A DNA stretch of 64,000 bases from Streptomyces akebiae (GTDB lineage Bacteria > Actinomycetota > Actinomycetes > Streptomycetales > Streptomycetaceae): positions 9,486,001-9,550,000 of the forward strand of contig NZ_CP080647.1 in the NCBI RefSeq assembly GCF_019599145.1. The letters are read 5' to 3'. The translations under genes and the position numbers were made by a program. The notes beneath the pieces are model-generated. The model was not told where the DNA came from, did not search any database, and saw nothing but the letters and a program-made list of their open reading frames with translations. Of this stretch, positions 25,308-34,493 are shown piece by piece; the first letter of the stretch is position 1; each line of letters begins with the position of its first letter.

Positions 25308-26201
25308 TTGGATGCGGGAGAAGAATGGGCGTATCGCACTCTGAGTGGGGGAGCGGCTGGGGTCGTCGCGACTCTGGTGGAGGTGAGACGGTGGGGAGAG
25401 GGCGAAATCACCCACGACGCCGAACTGTCGAACCGCGTCGACACGTCCGGCGACTCACGGACGGCGCGTGCCGTTGTAGACGAACACGGTGTGATCGCCG
25501 ACTGGAAGGAGGGCGCTCGTCGCCTACTCGGCTGTGCGTCTGCGAAGGGACGAAGAGATCTCCGCGGAGGCACTGCGTCGACTTCCGAGCCTGCCGAGGT
25601 GGAGCGGGAGGGTCCGGCTGCGGCACCACGACGGATACCAGGAAGTCCGGTACAGGTCGCCGGAGAGATCCGCAAGCAGGCTCCTTTGGCGAGGGCGACC
25701 TGTTGCCGGCCGAGGAGATCACCGCCCGGGCCGCGGTCTGCATCGACAGTCCTGCGGGTGTCGTCGATCTCATGGATACCGGCCGGTCCCCCGTTGGGAC
25801 TGGGCGGGTTGCCGTTCGAGACCACCGAGATCACCCTTCCTGAGGGAAGCCTGCTCGCTCTCTGTACCGATGGGGCTGGTCGACTCCCGGGAACAGGACC
25901 TCGACGAGGGAACCGCGCGCCTGTGCAGCGCCCTCGCCCGTCCCGCGTTGTACGGTCCGCGTCCTCTGGACGATCTTTGTCACGACGTGCTCGCCACCGT
26001 GCCACCCGAGCACCCAGCCGACGACATCGCCTGCTCATCGCCCGCGCCCAGGCCCTCGATCCTCAGCACGTCGCCGCCTGGAATCTGCCGACCGACCCCT
26101 CCATGGCGGCCAGGGCACGCGAGCTTGTCACCGCGCAGCTCGATGCGTGGAATGTGTCGGAGGCGTCCTTCGCCATTGAGCGTTTTCAGTACGGCCACTG
26201 A
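25308..26201 (+). pseudogene. PAS/SpoIIE-type PP2C phosphatase remnant
   Basis: Pieces of one protein appear in alternating frames. A PAS segment (ARAVVDEHGVIADWKEGARR) is followed by PAS continuation in another frame (EEISAEALRRLPSLPRWSG), then the SpoIIE/PP2C segment PLGLGGLPFETTEITLPEGS with LLALCTDG. Next, in another frame, comes LVDSREQDLDEGTARLCSAL, and finally an ATPase linker (ARELVTAQLDAWNVSEASF) that stops early. At least three frameshifts and loss of the HATPase domain make it dead. Intact relatives are stress-signalling phosphatases that counter anti-sigma kinases. Confidence 0.75.
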
Positions 26202-26292
26202 TCGTGTGACGTCGATGGGTGCGCAGTGCACGAGGCTCCCGTGCCGTCGGGGGAGGTGTTCGAAGTCTCAACCCACAGGTATAGAAGCCGCG

Positions 26293-26442
26293 TTGGTTCC
26301 GTATTCTGCCGCACTCGACCTGCCTCACGCCCTGGTCGAGTCGGTGACGATGCTCATCGTCACCCACGAGGGTGACCGCCGTTGCAAGCTCCCGCCGCAC
26401 CAGCGTGCGCTGGTCAGGTTGGTGTACCTGCGCGCCGGCGGA
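26293..26442 (+). pseudogene. N-terminal fragment of an IS5-family transposase
   Basis: SAALDLPHALVESVTMLIV and GDRRCKLPPHQRALVRLVYL match, as I recall, the conserved start of Streptomyces IS5/DDE_4 transposases. The DDE domain is absent. It sits between the phosphatase remnant and the IS110 remnant. Confidence 0.6.
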
Positions 26443-26543
26443 GCGTGTCCCGATAGGGGTCTTGGCCTCGAAGACACCGTCACAGTTCTGACCGTTCCAC
26501 CGACCGGCGCTGACTATCGGTACGTCGTCGAACAGGAAGCACC

Positions 26544-27330
26544 GTGATCACCCTCTGCATGCCTGCGGCCTTTCCTGCTGCCCACGCTGTCGAGGCCGCG
26601 GCCGAGCCGCGCGTGGTGGTGCTCGGCGTCGACCTCACAAGGACGCGCACGTCGCCGTCCTTGACCACCTTGGCGGACTGCTGAGCAGCGGGGAGTTCCC
26701 GGCCACCGCGGCCGGCTACGGCCAGCTTCTTGACTGGACACGTCGGTGCGGGACGGTGCTGCGGGCTGGGTTGGAGTGCACCGGCTCCTACGGTGCGGGA
26801 CTGGCCCGCTACCTCGCGACCCAGCAGGTTTGCGGTGGTGGAGGTTGATCAGCCTGATCGATCCACCCGGCGCCGGCGCGGCAAGACCGACGCCGTCGAC
26901 GCCGAGGCTGCCGCCCGGGCCGCGCTGTCCGGCATCGCACGGGCGCTACCGAAGAGCGGCGACGGGCAAGTGGAAGCGCTGCGGATGCTCCGGTTGGCGA
27001 AGAACTCCGCGGTCGAAGCAGGGAAGTCGAGAGCGGCTCCAGCTCCTCGCGCAGGGCGGGGGGAGCGTTGACCCCGACACCCCGGAACAGCTGGCCGGCG
27101 AGGCATCCCTCGCCGCCCTGTGCGGCGTCAGTCCTGTTGAGAAGTCCTCAGGGAAGAGCCGGCGCCGTCGGCTCAACCGCGGCGGAGACAGGCAGGCCAA
27201 CGCCGCGCTGCACCGCATCGTGGTCACCCGCCTACCATCTACCGGACGGAGTGGAGGCACACGCCCGGACGGCCCGCCCGGCCGCCACACGCGGCCGAGA
27301 ACGGATTTCGGCCGGCATGCGGCGCGTGGG
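26544..27330 (+). pseudogene. IS110-family transposase remnant
   Basis: VVVLGVD, then after a 1-base shift HKDAHVAVLDHLGG, EFPATAAGYGQLLDW, GLECTGSYGAGLARYL, then in another frame QPDRSTRRRRGKTDAVDAEA and VEALRMLRLAKNSAV. These give the DEDD-type N-terminal domain. A deletion follows, then the C-terminal serine-type motif region (EQLAGEASLAALCGVSPVEK, NRGGDRQANAALHRIVVTRL). Frameshifts and an internal deletion inactivate it. IS110 elements have no classical inverted repeats, and I could not define its ends. Confidence 0.75.
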
Positions 27331-27466
27331 GGCGACGCCCTCGACGAACACACGTTGTGGGCCCCGCGCGCACCTGTCGGCGGGCGGGGCCTCGCAAGGG
27401 GTTCTGTGAGGCGGCTGGCGACGCCGCGTGCAGATTCGGGCTCTACGAGCTCCGGCTCTTCGGTGG

Positions 27467-28663
27467 TCAGGCGGTGGGCGGGACCGTGACGGCGGCGCCA
27501 CCGGCCTGGGAGGACTCGACGACGGCCTTGATGATCTCCATCGTCCGCAGCGCGTCGGCGAACGTGGCGCAGGCCGGCAGCGGCTCGGCCACCCCCGCGA
27601 CCTGGTCGAGGAAGGCGCGGGCCTGGTAGGTGAAGTTGTCGCCGTTGCTGGCGCCCACACCCGGTGCCTCCATCGGGACACCGCCCGCGAAGTACGGCAT
27701 CTGCGGGCCGGCGATGATCTGCCGGGCGCCGCGCGTACGGGCGTCGGGCTGGGCGTCGTCGAAGAGGTACTCGGCGGGCCGGTGCTGGTCGAACGCGGCC
27801 CGGCCGCCGAGGCCCAGGACGTCGAAGAACAGCCCGTTGGGCAGGCCGAAGCCGGTGCGCGTCACCGAGAAGGTGCCCACGAGCCCGGACTCGAAGCGGG
27901 CCGTGAACGACGCGGTGTCCTCGTTCTCGACCTCGCCGAACTCGTCGGAGACGGGAGCCGCGTTGTGGCCGACGACCGCGCCCAGCGGCAGCGGACGCTT
28001 GGGGATCTGCGTCGACAGCGCGGCCCCGGAGACGGAGGCGATGGGCCCGGCCACGTACTCGGCGGCGTCGATGACGTGCGAGCCGACGTCACCCAGCGCG
28101 CCGGAACCCGGGCCGCCCTTGAAGCGCCAGCTCAGCGGGCCGTTCGGGTCGGTCGCGTAGTCGCACCAGTACCGGCCGCTGAACAGGGTCAGGTCACCCA
28201 GCTCACCGCGCCGCACATGGTCGCGGATCGCGGCGATACCGGGGGAGCGGCGGAAGGTGTAGCCCACGGCCGTCACGACCTCGGCGGAACGCTCCAACCC
28301 GGCCATCGCACGGGCGTCTTCCAGCGACCCGGCGAGCGGCTTCTCGCACAGCACGTGCTTGCCCGCCGCGACCAGGGCCTCCGCGATCGGCCGGTGCAGG
28401 GCGTTGCCCACGACGATGCTGACGGCGTCGATCGTCGGGTCCTCGACGACGGCCTCCCAGCTGGGGAGCGCCTTCTCGAACCCGTAACGGCGGGCGGCGT
28501 CCTCGGCGAGTGCGACATTGGCGTCGGCTATCGCGGCCAGCCGCACCGGCGGCAGACCGGCGCCGAAGACCGTGTTGACATTGCGGTAACCGGCGGCGTG
28601 GCTGCGGCCGGCCATACCGGCACCGATCACGGCGACTGACAGAGGCTTGGCGGACGTGGTCAT
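27467..28663 (-). CDS. Gfo/Idh/MocA-family dehydrogenase in the iol operon (IolG-like candidate)
   Basis: A 398-residue protein with Rossmann motif VAVIGAGMAGRSHAAGY, CEKPLAGS, and the substrate-site block WRFKGGPGSGALGDVGSHVIDA. It is the last gene of the minus-strand operon starting at iolC, after the MFS porter. The position suggests it oxidises myo-inositol or an isomer to the inosose with NAD+. I cannot tell inositol 2-dehydrogenase from scyllo/chiro-inositol dehydrogenases by eye. It is about as long as, and obviously related to, the 19427-20608 enzyme, differing mainly in the C-terminal half. ATG 28663 has AAAGGCAC upstream. Confidence 0.87.
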   Translation of the reverse strand: MTTSAKPLSVAVIGAGMAGRSHAAGYRNVNTVFGAGLPPVRLAAIADANVALAEDAARRYGFEKALPSWEAVVEDPTIDAVSIVVGNALHRPIAEALVAAGKHVLCEKPLAGSLEDARAMAGLERSAEVVTAVGYTFRRSPGIAAIRDHVRRGELGDLTLFSGRYWCDYATDPNGPLSWRFKGGPGSGALGDVGSHVIDAAEYVAGPIASVSGAALSTQIPKRPLPLGAVVGHNAAPVSDEFGEVENEDTASFTARFESGLVGTFSVTRTGFGLPNGLFFDVLGLGGRAAFDQHRPAEYLFDDAQPDARTRGARQIIAGPQMPYFAGGVPMEAPGVGASNGDNFTYQARAFLDQVAGVAEPLPACATFADALRTMEIIKAVVESSQAGGAAVTVPPTA

Positions 28664-28707
28664 GGGGGTGCCTTTCGAAGAGCTCTGAGAACAGCGGGAG
28701 GGCCTGG

Positions 28708-30150
28708 TCAGGTGGCGTACTGTCCGCGGAAGTGGGACTCGATGGCTTCCATCGAGCGCCCCCGGGTCTCGGGAACGGTGCGCAGGTAATGGAGGAAGGT
28801 GGCGGCGTTGATCGCGGCGAAGATCAGGAAGGTGAACCCGCCGATCGCGTCGATCAGCGGCGGGAACACCAGGGTCACCAGGAAGTTCGCCATCCAGGTG
28901 CCGAAGACGGCCGTACCCATCGCGAAGCCGCGCAGCCGGAGCGGGAAGATCTCCGAGAGCATCAGCCAGAACACGGTCGCGATGCACCCCTGCATGAACA
29001 GCAGGAACGTCAGCATCGACGCGAGCACGAGGTAGCTGCGCACGGTCGACTCGGGCAGGACCAGGAAGCAGAACGCGATCAGCACGAGCGAGACGGTGAC
29101 GCCGATCTGACCGGTCAGCAGCATGGGGCGTCGGCCGTACCTGCCGAGCAGATACATGCCCGTCGAGACCGCGAGCACGGCCACGACCCCGTTCGCGATG
29201 GTCGCGGTCAGGGCGGCCTGTGTACCCAGACCGGTGTCCAGCAGGATCGTCGGCGCGAAGTACATGATCGAGTTGACGCCGGTCAGTTGGGTCAGGGCGG
29301 CCAGCCCGAACCCGAACGTCACGATGCGCCGGATCCACGGGGTGCGCAGGTCACCCCAGCCGGCCCGGGGCTCGCGGGCGTCGGCGACGACACGCTCCTT
29401 GATCGCCGCGAACTCCACGGCGACGACATCCGCGTCACGGACGAGGCCCAGCGTGCGTTCGGCCTCCTCGTACCGGCCGCGCGAGGCCAGCCAGCGCGGC
29501 GACTCGGGCACGAACAGCATGCCGGCCCAGAGCAGCACGGCGGGCACCGAGGCGATCGCGAGCATCCAGCGCCACACGCCCCCCTCGCCCACGGTCTCGG
29601 CGATGACCGCGTTCGAGGTGTACGCCAGCAGCTGACCCGTCACGATCATCAGCTCGTTCTGGGTCACCAGACGCCCTCGGCGCTCGGCCGGAGCCAGCTC
29701 CGCGAGGAACACCGGCACCGTCGCCGACGCCCCGCCGACGGCCAGCCCGAGCAGCACCCGGAAGAGGACCATCACCCAGAGGTCCGGGGCGAGCGCGGTG
29801 CCGAGCGCGCCGACGAAGAACAGCACGGCGAGCCCGAGGATCGTCCGCCTGCGCCCATGGTGGTCGCAGAGCCGGCCGCCGAACAGTGCGCCGAACGCCG
29901 CGCCGAGCACGAGGGACGAGGCGACGACGCCTTCGGTCAGCGGGGTGAGGCCGAGCCCGCCCTCCCCGGGCGAGAGGGCCATGAAGGGCAGTGCTCCGGA
30001 GATGACTCCGGTGTCGTAGCCGAAGAGGAGCCCACCGAAGGTCGCGATGACCGTGATGGTCCGCAGCCTCCGGTAGACCTTCGGCGAGGTGTCGCCCATG
30101 GCGGCCGTGCTCGGTGCGGGGGCCTGAGTCGCGTCGTCCCTGACGCCCAT
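28708..30150 (-). CDS. MFS sugar porter (IolT-like inositol/proton symporter candidate)
   Basis: A 480-residue protein with 12 predicted membrane segments and the sugar-porter signatures: FGYDTGVISGAL in helix 1, GGRLCDHHGRRRTI (loop 2-3), VPVFLAELAPAERRGRLV, PESPRWLASRGR after helix 6, QLTGVNSIMYFAP in helix 7, GRYGRRPMLL, and PETRGRSMEAIE at the C-terminus. These match the IolT/GalP/XylE class. Placed inside the iol operon, it probably imports inositol with protons, a second route beside the ABC systems. ATG 30150 was chosen over GTG 30156 because AGGAGG lies 5 bases upstream of the ATG and overlaps the GTG. Confidence 0.9.
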   Translation of the reverse strand: MGVRDDATQAPAPSTAAMGDTSPKVYRRLRTITVIATFGGLLFGYDTGVISGALPFMALSPGEGGLGLTPLTEGVVASSLVLGAAFGALFGGRLCDHHGRRRTILGLAVLFFVGALGTALAPDLWVMVLFRVLLGLAVGGASATVPVFLAELAPAERRGRLVTQNELMIVTGQLLAYTSNAVIAETVGEGGVWRWMLAIASVPAVLLWAGMLFVPESPRWLASRGRYEEAERTLGLVRDADVVAVEFAAIKERVVADAREPRAGWGDLRTPWIRRIVTFGFGLAALTQLTGVNSIMYFAPTILLDTGLGTQAALTATIANGVVAVLAVSTGMYLLGRYGRRPMLLTGQIGVTVSLVLIAFCFLVLPESTVRSYLVLASMLTFLLFMQGCIATVFWLMLSEIFPLRLRGFAMGTAVFGTWMANFLVTLVFPPLIDAIGGFTFLIFAAINAATFLHYLRTVPETRGRSMEAIESHFRGQYAT

Positions 30151-30190
30151 GGCCACCTCCTAGCGGTCGATGTGGGGGGACGGGATCAAC

Positions 30191-31687
30191 TCAGGTGCTG
30201 GTGGGGAAGTTGAAGCCGGCGTTCACTTGCTGGGCGGGCTGGGGCCAGCGGGTGGTGACGACCTTGGGGCGGGTGTAGAAGCGGATGCCTTCGGGGCCGT
30301 GGATGGGGGAGTCGCCGATGAGGGAGTCCTTCCAGCCGCCGAAGGAGTAGTACGACATCGGCACGGGCACGGGGACGTTGATGCCGATCATGCCGACCTT
30401 GACGGTGCGCTGGAAGCGGCGGGCGGCCTCGCCGGAGGCGGTGAAGAGGGCGGTGCCGTTGCCGTAGGGGTTGGCGTTGATGAGGTCGATGGCGTGGTCG
30501 AGGGAGTCGGTGCGGATGACGGCGAGGACCGGGCCGAACAGCTCTTCCTTGTAGGCGTCCATGTCGGTGGTGACGTGGTCGAGGAGGGAGGGGCCGGTGA
30601 AGAAGCCGTCCTCGTGGCCGTCGATCTTGAGGCCGCGTCCGTCGACGACGACGGTGGCCCCTTGGGTGGCGGCGCCGCCGACCGCGTTCTCGACGCGTTC
30701 CTGGGCGGTCTTGGTGACGAGTGGGCCCATGTCGGTGCCGGGCTGGTCGCCGGGGCCGACCTTCACCTCGCGGGCCTTGCGCTGGAGGATCTCGACGAGC
30801 TTGTCGGCGGCGTCGCCGACGGCGATGGCGACGGAGACGGCCATACAGCGTTCGCCGGCGGAGCCGTAGGCGCCGGCGGTGATGTGGTTGGCGGCGAATT
30901 CGAGGTCGGCGTCGGGGAGGACGACGGCGTGGTTCTTGGCGCCGCCGAGGGCCTGGACGCGTTTGCCGTGGGCGGTCGCGGTCTCGTGGACGTACTTGGC
31001 GATGGGGGTGGAGCCGACGAAGGAGACGGCTTCGATGCCGGGGTGGGTGAGGATCGCGTCGACGGCCGGCTTGCCGCCGTGGACGACGTTGAAGACGCTG
31101 TCGGGGAGGCCGGCTTTCTGGTAGAGCTCGGCGACGAAGTTCGCCGCCGACGGGTCGCGCTCACTGGGCTTGAGGATGAAGGTGTTGCCGGTGGCGATGG
31201 CGATGGGGTGCATCCACAGGGGCACCATGGCGGGGAAGTTGAAGGGGGTGATGCCGGCGACGACGCCGAGGGGCTGGCGGAAGTTGTGCACGTCCACGCC
31301 GCGTGAGACCTGGTCGGAGAAGGAGCCCTTCAGCACGTCGCCGAGGCCGCAGGCGAACTCCACGACCTCGCGGCCGCGTGTGATCTCGCCGCGTGCGTCG
31401 TCGACGGTCTTGCCGTGCTCGGCGGAGATGATCCGGCCCAGCTCCTCCTCGTGCTCGACGAGCAACTGGCGGAAGGCGAACATCACCTGGGTGCGCTGGC
31501 TGAGCGAGGACTCCGACCAGGTCTCGAACGCGGCGGAAGCAGCTGCGACGGCGGTGTCCACGTCGGCGGTGCCGCCCAGGACCACCTGTGCCTGCTCGGC
31601 ACCGGTGGCCGGGTTGAACACCGGCTGGGTGTTGGCGGCGGAGCCCTGGGTGGGGCTGCCGTTGATCCAGTGCTGGATGGTAGTCAC
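30191..31687 (-). CDS. iolA: CoA-acylating methylmalonate-semialdehyde dehydrogenase
   Basis: A 498-residue aldehyde dehydrogenase. It has the MmsA/IolA features HWINGSPTQG, ITPFNFPAMVPLWM, LKPSERDPSAA, the nucleophile cysteine in SAGERCMAVS, and the C-terminal GGWKDSLIGDSPIHGPEG. The enzyme converts malonate semialdehyde to acetyl-CoA and CO2 with NAD+ and CoA, the last step of inositol catabolism; it also acts on methylmalonate semialdehyde. The GTG start at 31687 lies 29 bases after the iolD stop. Third-position GC is high, as in its neighbours. Confidence 0.95.
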   Translation of the reverse strand: MTTIQHWINGSPTQGSAANTQPVFNPATGAEQAQVVLGGTADVDTAVAAASAAFETWSESSLSQRTQVMFAFRQLLVEHEEELGRIISAEHGKTVDDARGEITRGREVVEFACGLGDVLKGSFSDQVSRGVDVHNFRQPLGVVAGITPFNFPAMVPLWMHPIAIATGNTFILKPSERDPSAANFVAELYQKAGLPDSVFNVVHGGKPAVDAILTHPGIEAVSFVGSTPIAKYVHETATAHGKRVQALGGAKNHAVVLPDADLEFAANHITAGAYGSAGERCMAVSVAIAVGDAADKLVEILQRKAREVKVGPGDQPGTDMGPLVTKTAQERVENAVGGAATQGATVVVDGRGLKIDGHEDGFFTGPSLLDHVTTDMDAYKEELFGPVLAVIRTDSLDHAIDLINANPYGNGTALFTASGEAARRFQRTVKVGMIGINVPVPVPMSYYSFGGWKDSLIGDSPIHGPEGIRFYTRPKVVTTRWPQPAQQVNAGFNFPTST

Positions 31688-31716
31688 GGTGCGGGTTTCC
31701 TTTGCGGGGACGGGAC

Positions 31717-33600
31717 TTACAGGTAGTGCCGCTGGGTGCGCTTGTGGGCGGCGTATGTCTCGTACGCGGTGCGGGTGGTGTCGAGGGCGGAGGTCTGGCT
31801 GACGGGGACGTCCCACCAGCCGTGGCCGGGTGGGTTGGGCCCGTAGAGGTCGGTCTCGACGTGCACGACCGTGGTGTGGGTGGCGGCTTTCGCCTTCTCC
31901 ATCGCGGTGCGGAATTCGTCGACGGTGGTGGCGTGCAGGACGTCCGCGCCGAGGGAGGCGGCGTTGGCGGCGAGGTCGACGGGGAGGATGCCACCGTCGA
32001 GGCGGCCCGAGTCCTCGTCGCGGAAGCGGTACTCGGTGCCGAAGCGCTGCGAGCCGAGGGACTCGGACAGGGCGCCGATGGAGGCGAAGCCATGGTTCTG
32101 GACGAGGACGATGATGACCTTCAGTCCTTCGGAGACCATGGTGACGATCTCCTGGGCCATCATCAGATAGGAGCCGTCACCGACCAGGACGACGACCTCG
32201 CGCGAGGGGTCGGCCATCTTGGCGCCGACGCTGGCGGCGACTTCGTAGCCCATGCAGGAGTAGGCGTACTCGACGTGGTAGGCCTTCGGATCCCGTGCCC
32301 GCCACAGTTGTTGCAGGTCGCCGGGCATGGATCCGGCCGCGTTGATGACCACGTCGCGGTCGCCGAGGACGTCGTTGAGGGCGCCGAGGATCTGGGTCTG
32401 AGCGGGGAGTTCGCCGGTGTTGCGGTCCGGGGCGAAGCATTCCTCCTCGATCTCCCTTGTACGGGCTATCAGTTGGCGTGTCCGGTCGCGGTACTCCTGG
32501 TCCACCTCCCAGTCCGTCAGCGCGCCCGCGAGGGCCTGGATGCCGAGCCGGGCGTCCGCGACCAGGGGTTCGGCGGAGTGCTTCACGGCGTCCAGGCGGG
32601 TGACGTTGAGGTTGACGAAGGTGGCGTCGGGGTTGGCGAAGACGGTGTGGCTGGCGGTGGTGAAGTCGGAGTAGCGGGTGCCGATCCCGAGGATCACATC
32701 GGCCTCGCGTGCCAGCTCGTTCGCGGCATACGAACCGGTCGAGCCGATCCCGCCGACCGCGTACGGGTGGTCCCAGGCGACGGCGCCCTTGCCGGCGTGG
32801 GTGTCGGCGACGGGGATGCCGGTGGCTTCGGCGAAGGCCCGCAGCTGAGTCTCGGCACCGGAGTAGACGGTGCCGCCACCTGCGACGATCAGCGGCTTGC
32901 GGGCGCCTCGCAGCAGGGCGGCGGCGCGCTCGACGGCGGCCGGCTCCGGAACCGGGCGGCCCACATGCCACACCCGGCGCCGGAAGAACGAGACGGGCCA
33001 GTCGTACGCTTCGGCCTGCACGTCCTGCGGGAGGGCGAGGGTGACGGCGCCGGTCTCGACGGGGTCGGTCAGTACCCGCATCGCGGCGAGTGCGGCCGGG
33101 ATCAGCTGCTCGGGACGCGAGATGCGGTCGAAGTACTTGGATACGGCGCGGAAGGTGTCGTTGACGGTGACGTCGCCGCCCCGGGTGTCCTCCAGCTGCT
33201 GGAGGACGGGGTCGGCGGCGCGGGTGGCGAACATGTCGGAGGGCAGCAGCAGCACCGGGATGCGGTTGGTGGTGGCGAGCGCCGCGCCGGTGATCATGTT
33301 GGTGGAGCCGGGGCCGGTGGAGGCGGTGCAGGCGAAGGTGGCGAGCCGGTCACGCATCTTGGCGTAGGCGACGGAGGCGTGGACCATGCCCTGTTCGTTG
33401 CGGGCGAGGTAGTAGGGCAGGTCGGCTTCGCCGGTCGTGGCTGCCTGCAACAGTGCCTGGCCGATGCCGGCGACGTTGCCGTGCCCGAAGATGCCCCACA
33501 CACCGGGGATGAGGCGGTGTTCCTGGCCGTCGCGTTCGCTGTACTGGTGGGCCAGGAAGCGTACGAGCGCCTGGGCGGTGGTGAGTCGGATGGTGTTCAT
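31717..33600 (-). CDS. iolD: 3D-(3,5/4)-trihydroxycyclohexane-1,2-dione hydrolase
   Basis: A 627-residue ThDP-dependent enzyme of the acetolactate synthase superfamily. The N-terminal PYR domain has GVWGIFGHGNVAGIGQAL and ACTASTGPGSTNMITGAALA. The PP domain holds the ThDP/Mg site VVLVGDGSYLMMAQEI followed by NHGFASIGALSESLG. It opens the C6 ring of the diketone formed from inosose to give 5-deoxy-glucuronate. Its length fits IolD. ATG 33600 overlaps the iolB stop by 4 bases (ATGA), so translation is probably coupled. Confidence 0.95.
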   Translation of the reverse strand: MNTIRLTTAQALVRFLAHQYSERDGQEHRLIPGVWGIFGHGNVAGIGQALLQAATTGEADLPYYLARNEQGMVHASVAYAKMRDRLATFACTASTGPGSTNMITGAALATTNRIPVLLLPSDMFATRAADPVLQQLEDTRGGDVTVNDTFRAVSKYFDRISRPEQLIPAALAAMRVLTDPVETGAVTLALPQDVQAEAYDWPVSFFRRRVWHVGRPVPEPAAVERAAALLRGARKPLIVAGGGTVYSGAETQLRAFAEATGIPVADTHAGKGAVAWDHPYAVGGIGSTGSYAANELAREADVILGIGTRYSDFTTASHTVFANPDATFVNLNVTRLDAVKHSAEPLVADARLGIQALAGALTDWEVDQEYRDRTRQLIARTREIEEECFAPDRNTGELPAQTQILGALNDVLGDRDVVINAAGSMPGDLQQLWRARDPKAYHVEYAYSCMGYEVAASVGAKMADPSREVVVLVGDGSYLMMAQEIVTMVSEGLKVIIVLVQNHGFASIGALSESLGSQRFGTEYRFRDEDSGRLDGGILPVDLAANAASLGADVLHATTVDEFRTAMEKAKAATHTTVVHVETDLYGPNPPGHGWWDVPVSQTSALDTTRTAYETYAAHKRTQRHYL

Positions 33601-34493
33601 TGCTCGGTGGGCCCTTCGAAGGGAAGCCGGTCGTCGACGTCCTGGGACTCCCAGGTGGAACGCACCCAGCCGTGGGCGGGGTCGTCGCAGATCAGCCAGG
33701 CGCGGTCCTGCCCCGGACCGGCCATGACGTTGAGGTAGTACAGGTCGTATCCGGGGGCCGCGATCGACGGGCCGTGCCAGCCGTGCGGAATGAGGACGGC
33801 GTCGCCGGAGCGCACCTCGGCGAGCACCTCGATGGGCCGGTCGGTGGTGCCGTAGACCCGCTGGTAGCCGAAGCCGTTCCCGTCGCCGGAGACCTCGAAG
33901 TAGTAGATCTCCTCCAGCTCCGACTCGACCGGGTTGCCGGCCTCGTCGGTGCGTACCTCGTCGTGCTTGTGCGGCGGGTACGAGGACCAGTTCCCGCCGG
34001 GGGTGAGCACCTCGCACACCAGCAGCTGCTCGGCGTCGAACGTGCCGGGCAGGCAGTAGTTGTTGACCTGCCGCGAGCACGCCCCGGCACCCCGCAGCTC
34101 GACAGGGACGTCCTCCTTGCGCCCGTACCGAGCCGGTTGACCTCCCCGCTCGGTACGGGCGGAGGGCAGCGCGAACCGTCCCCCGGCCGCGCTGCTGATG
34201 AGAGCCTCCGACTCGCGCGGGAGATACGCGAAGTCGGTGGCCGAGGCGAACACGCCTGTCCGGCCGGCGAGTTCGAAGGCCTTGCCGTCCGTGGTGACGG
34301 TGCAGGAGCCCGTCAGCGGCAGGACCAGGAACTCGGAATCCCCGGTGGACAGGGCGTGCGCCTCGCCCGGGCCCAGGGTCAGGATCCTGAGTCCGGAGTA
34401 TCCCCAGCCCGCCGACTCCGGCGTGATCAGGAGGTCGTAGGGGCCGTCGGCCGATGTGCCCCTGGACAGGTGGTACTTGCTGGTGTCGCTCAC
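33597..34493 (-). CDS. iolB: 5-deoxy-glucuronate isomerase
   Basis: A 298-residue bicupin protein. Family motifs are SGLRILTLGPGEAHALSTG in the first cupin, and YPPHKHDEVRTDE, LEEIYYFEVS and LIPHGWHGPSIAAPGYDLYY in the second. The histidines and glutamate of PHKHD, EEIYY and HGWHG are the likely metal ligands. It isomerises 5-deoxy-glucuronate to 2-deoxy-5-keto-gluconate. GTG 34493 overlaps the preceding aldolase stop (GTGA). The operon order iolC-aldolase-iolB-iolD-iolA resembles actinobacterial iol clusters. Confidence 0.95.
   Translation of the reverse strand: MSDTSKYHLSRGTSADGPYDLLITPESAGWGYSGLRILTLGPGEAHALSTGDSEFLVLPLTGSCTVTTDGKAFELAGRTGVFASATDFAYLPRESEALISSAAGGRFALPSARTERGGQPARYGRKEDVPVELRGAGACSRQVNNYCLPGTFDAEQLLVCEVLTPGGNWSSYPPHKHDEVRTDEAGNPVESELEEIYYFEVSGDGNGFGYQRVYGTTDRPIEVLAEVRSGDAVLIPHGWHGPSIAAPGYDLYYLNVMAGPGQDRAWLICDDPAHGWVRSTWESQDVDDRLPFEGPTEQ

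Noticed and set aside
25534..26547. A 337-residue plus-strand protein
   Set aside because: The frame joins pieces of a frameshifted phosphatase and a transposase fragment. No single family covers it.
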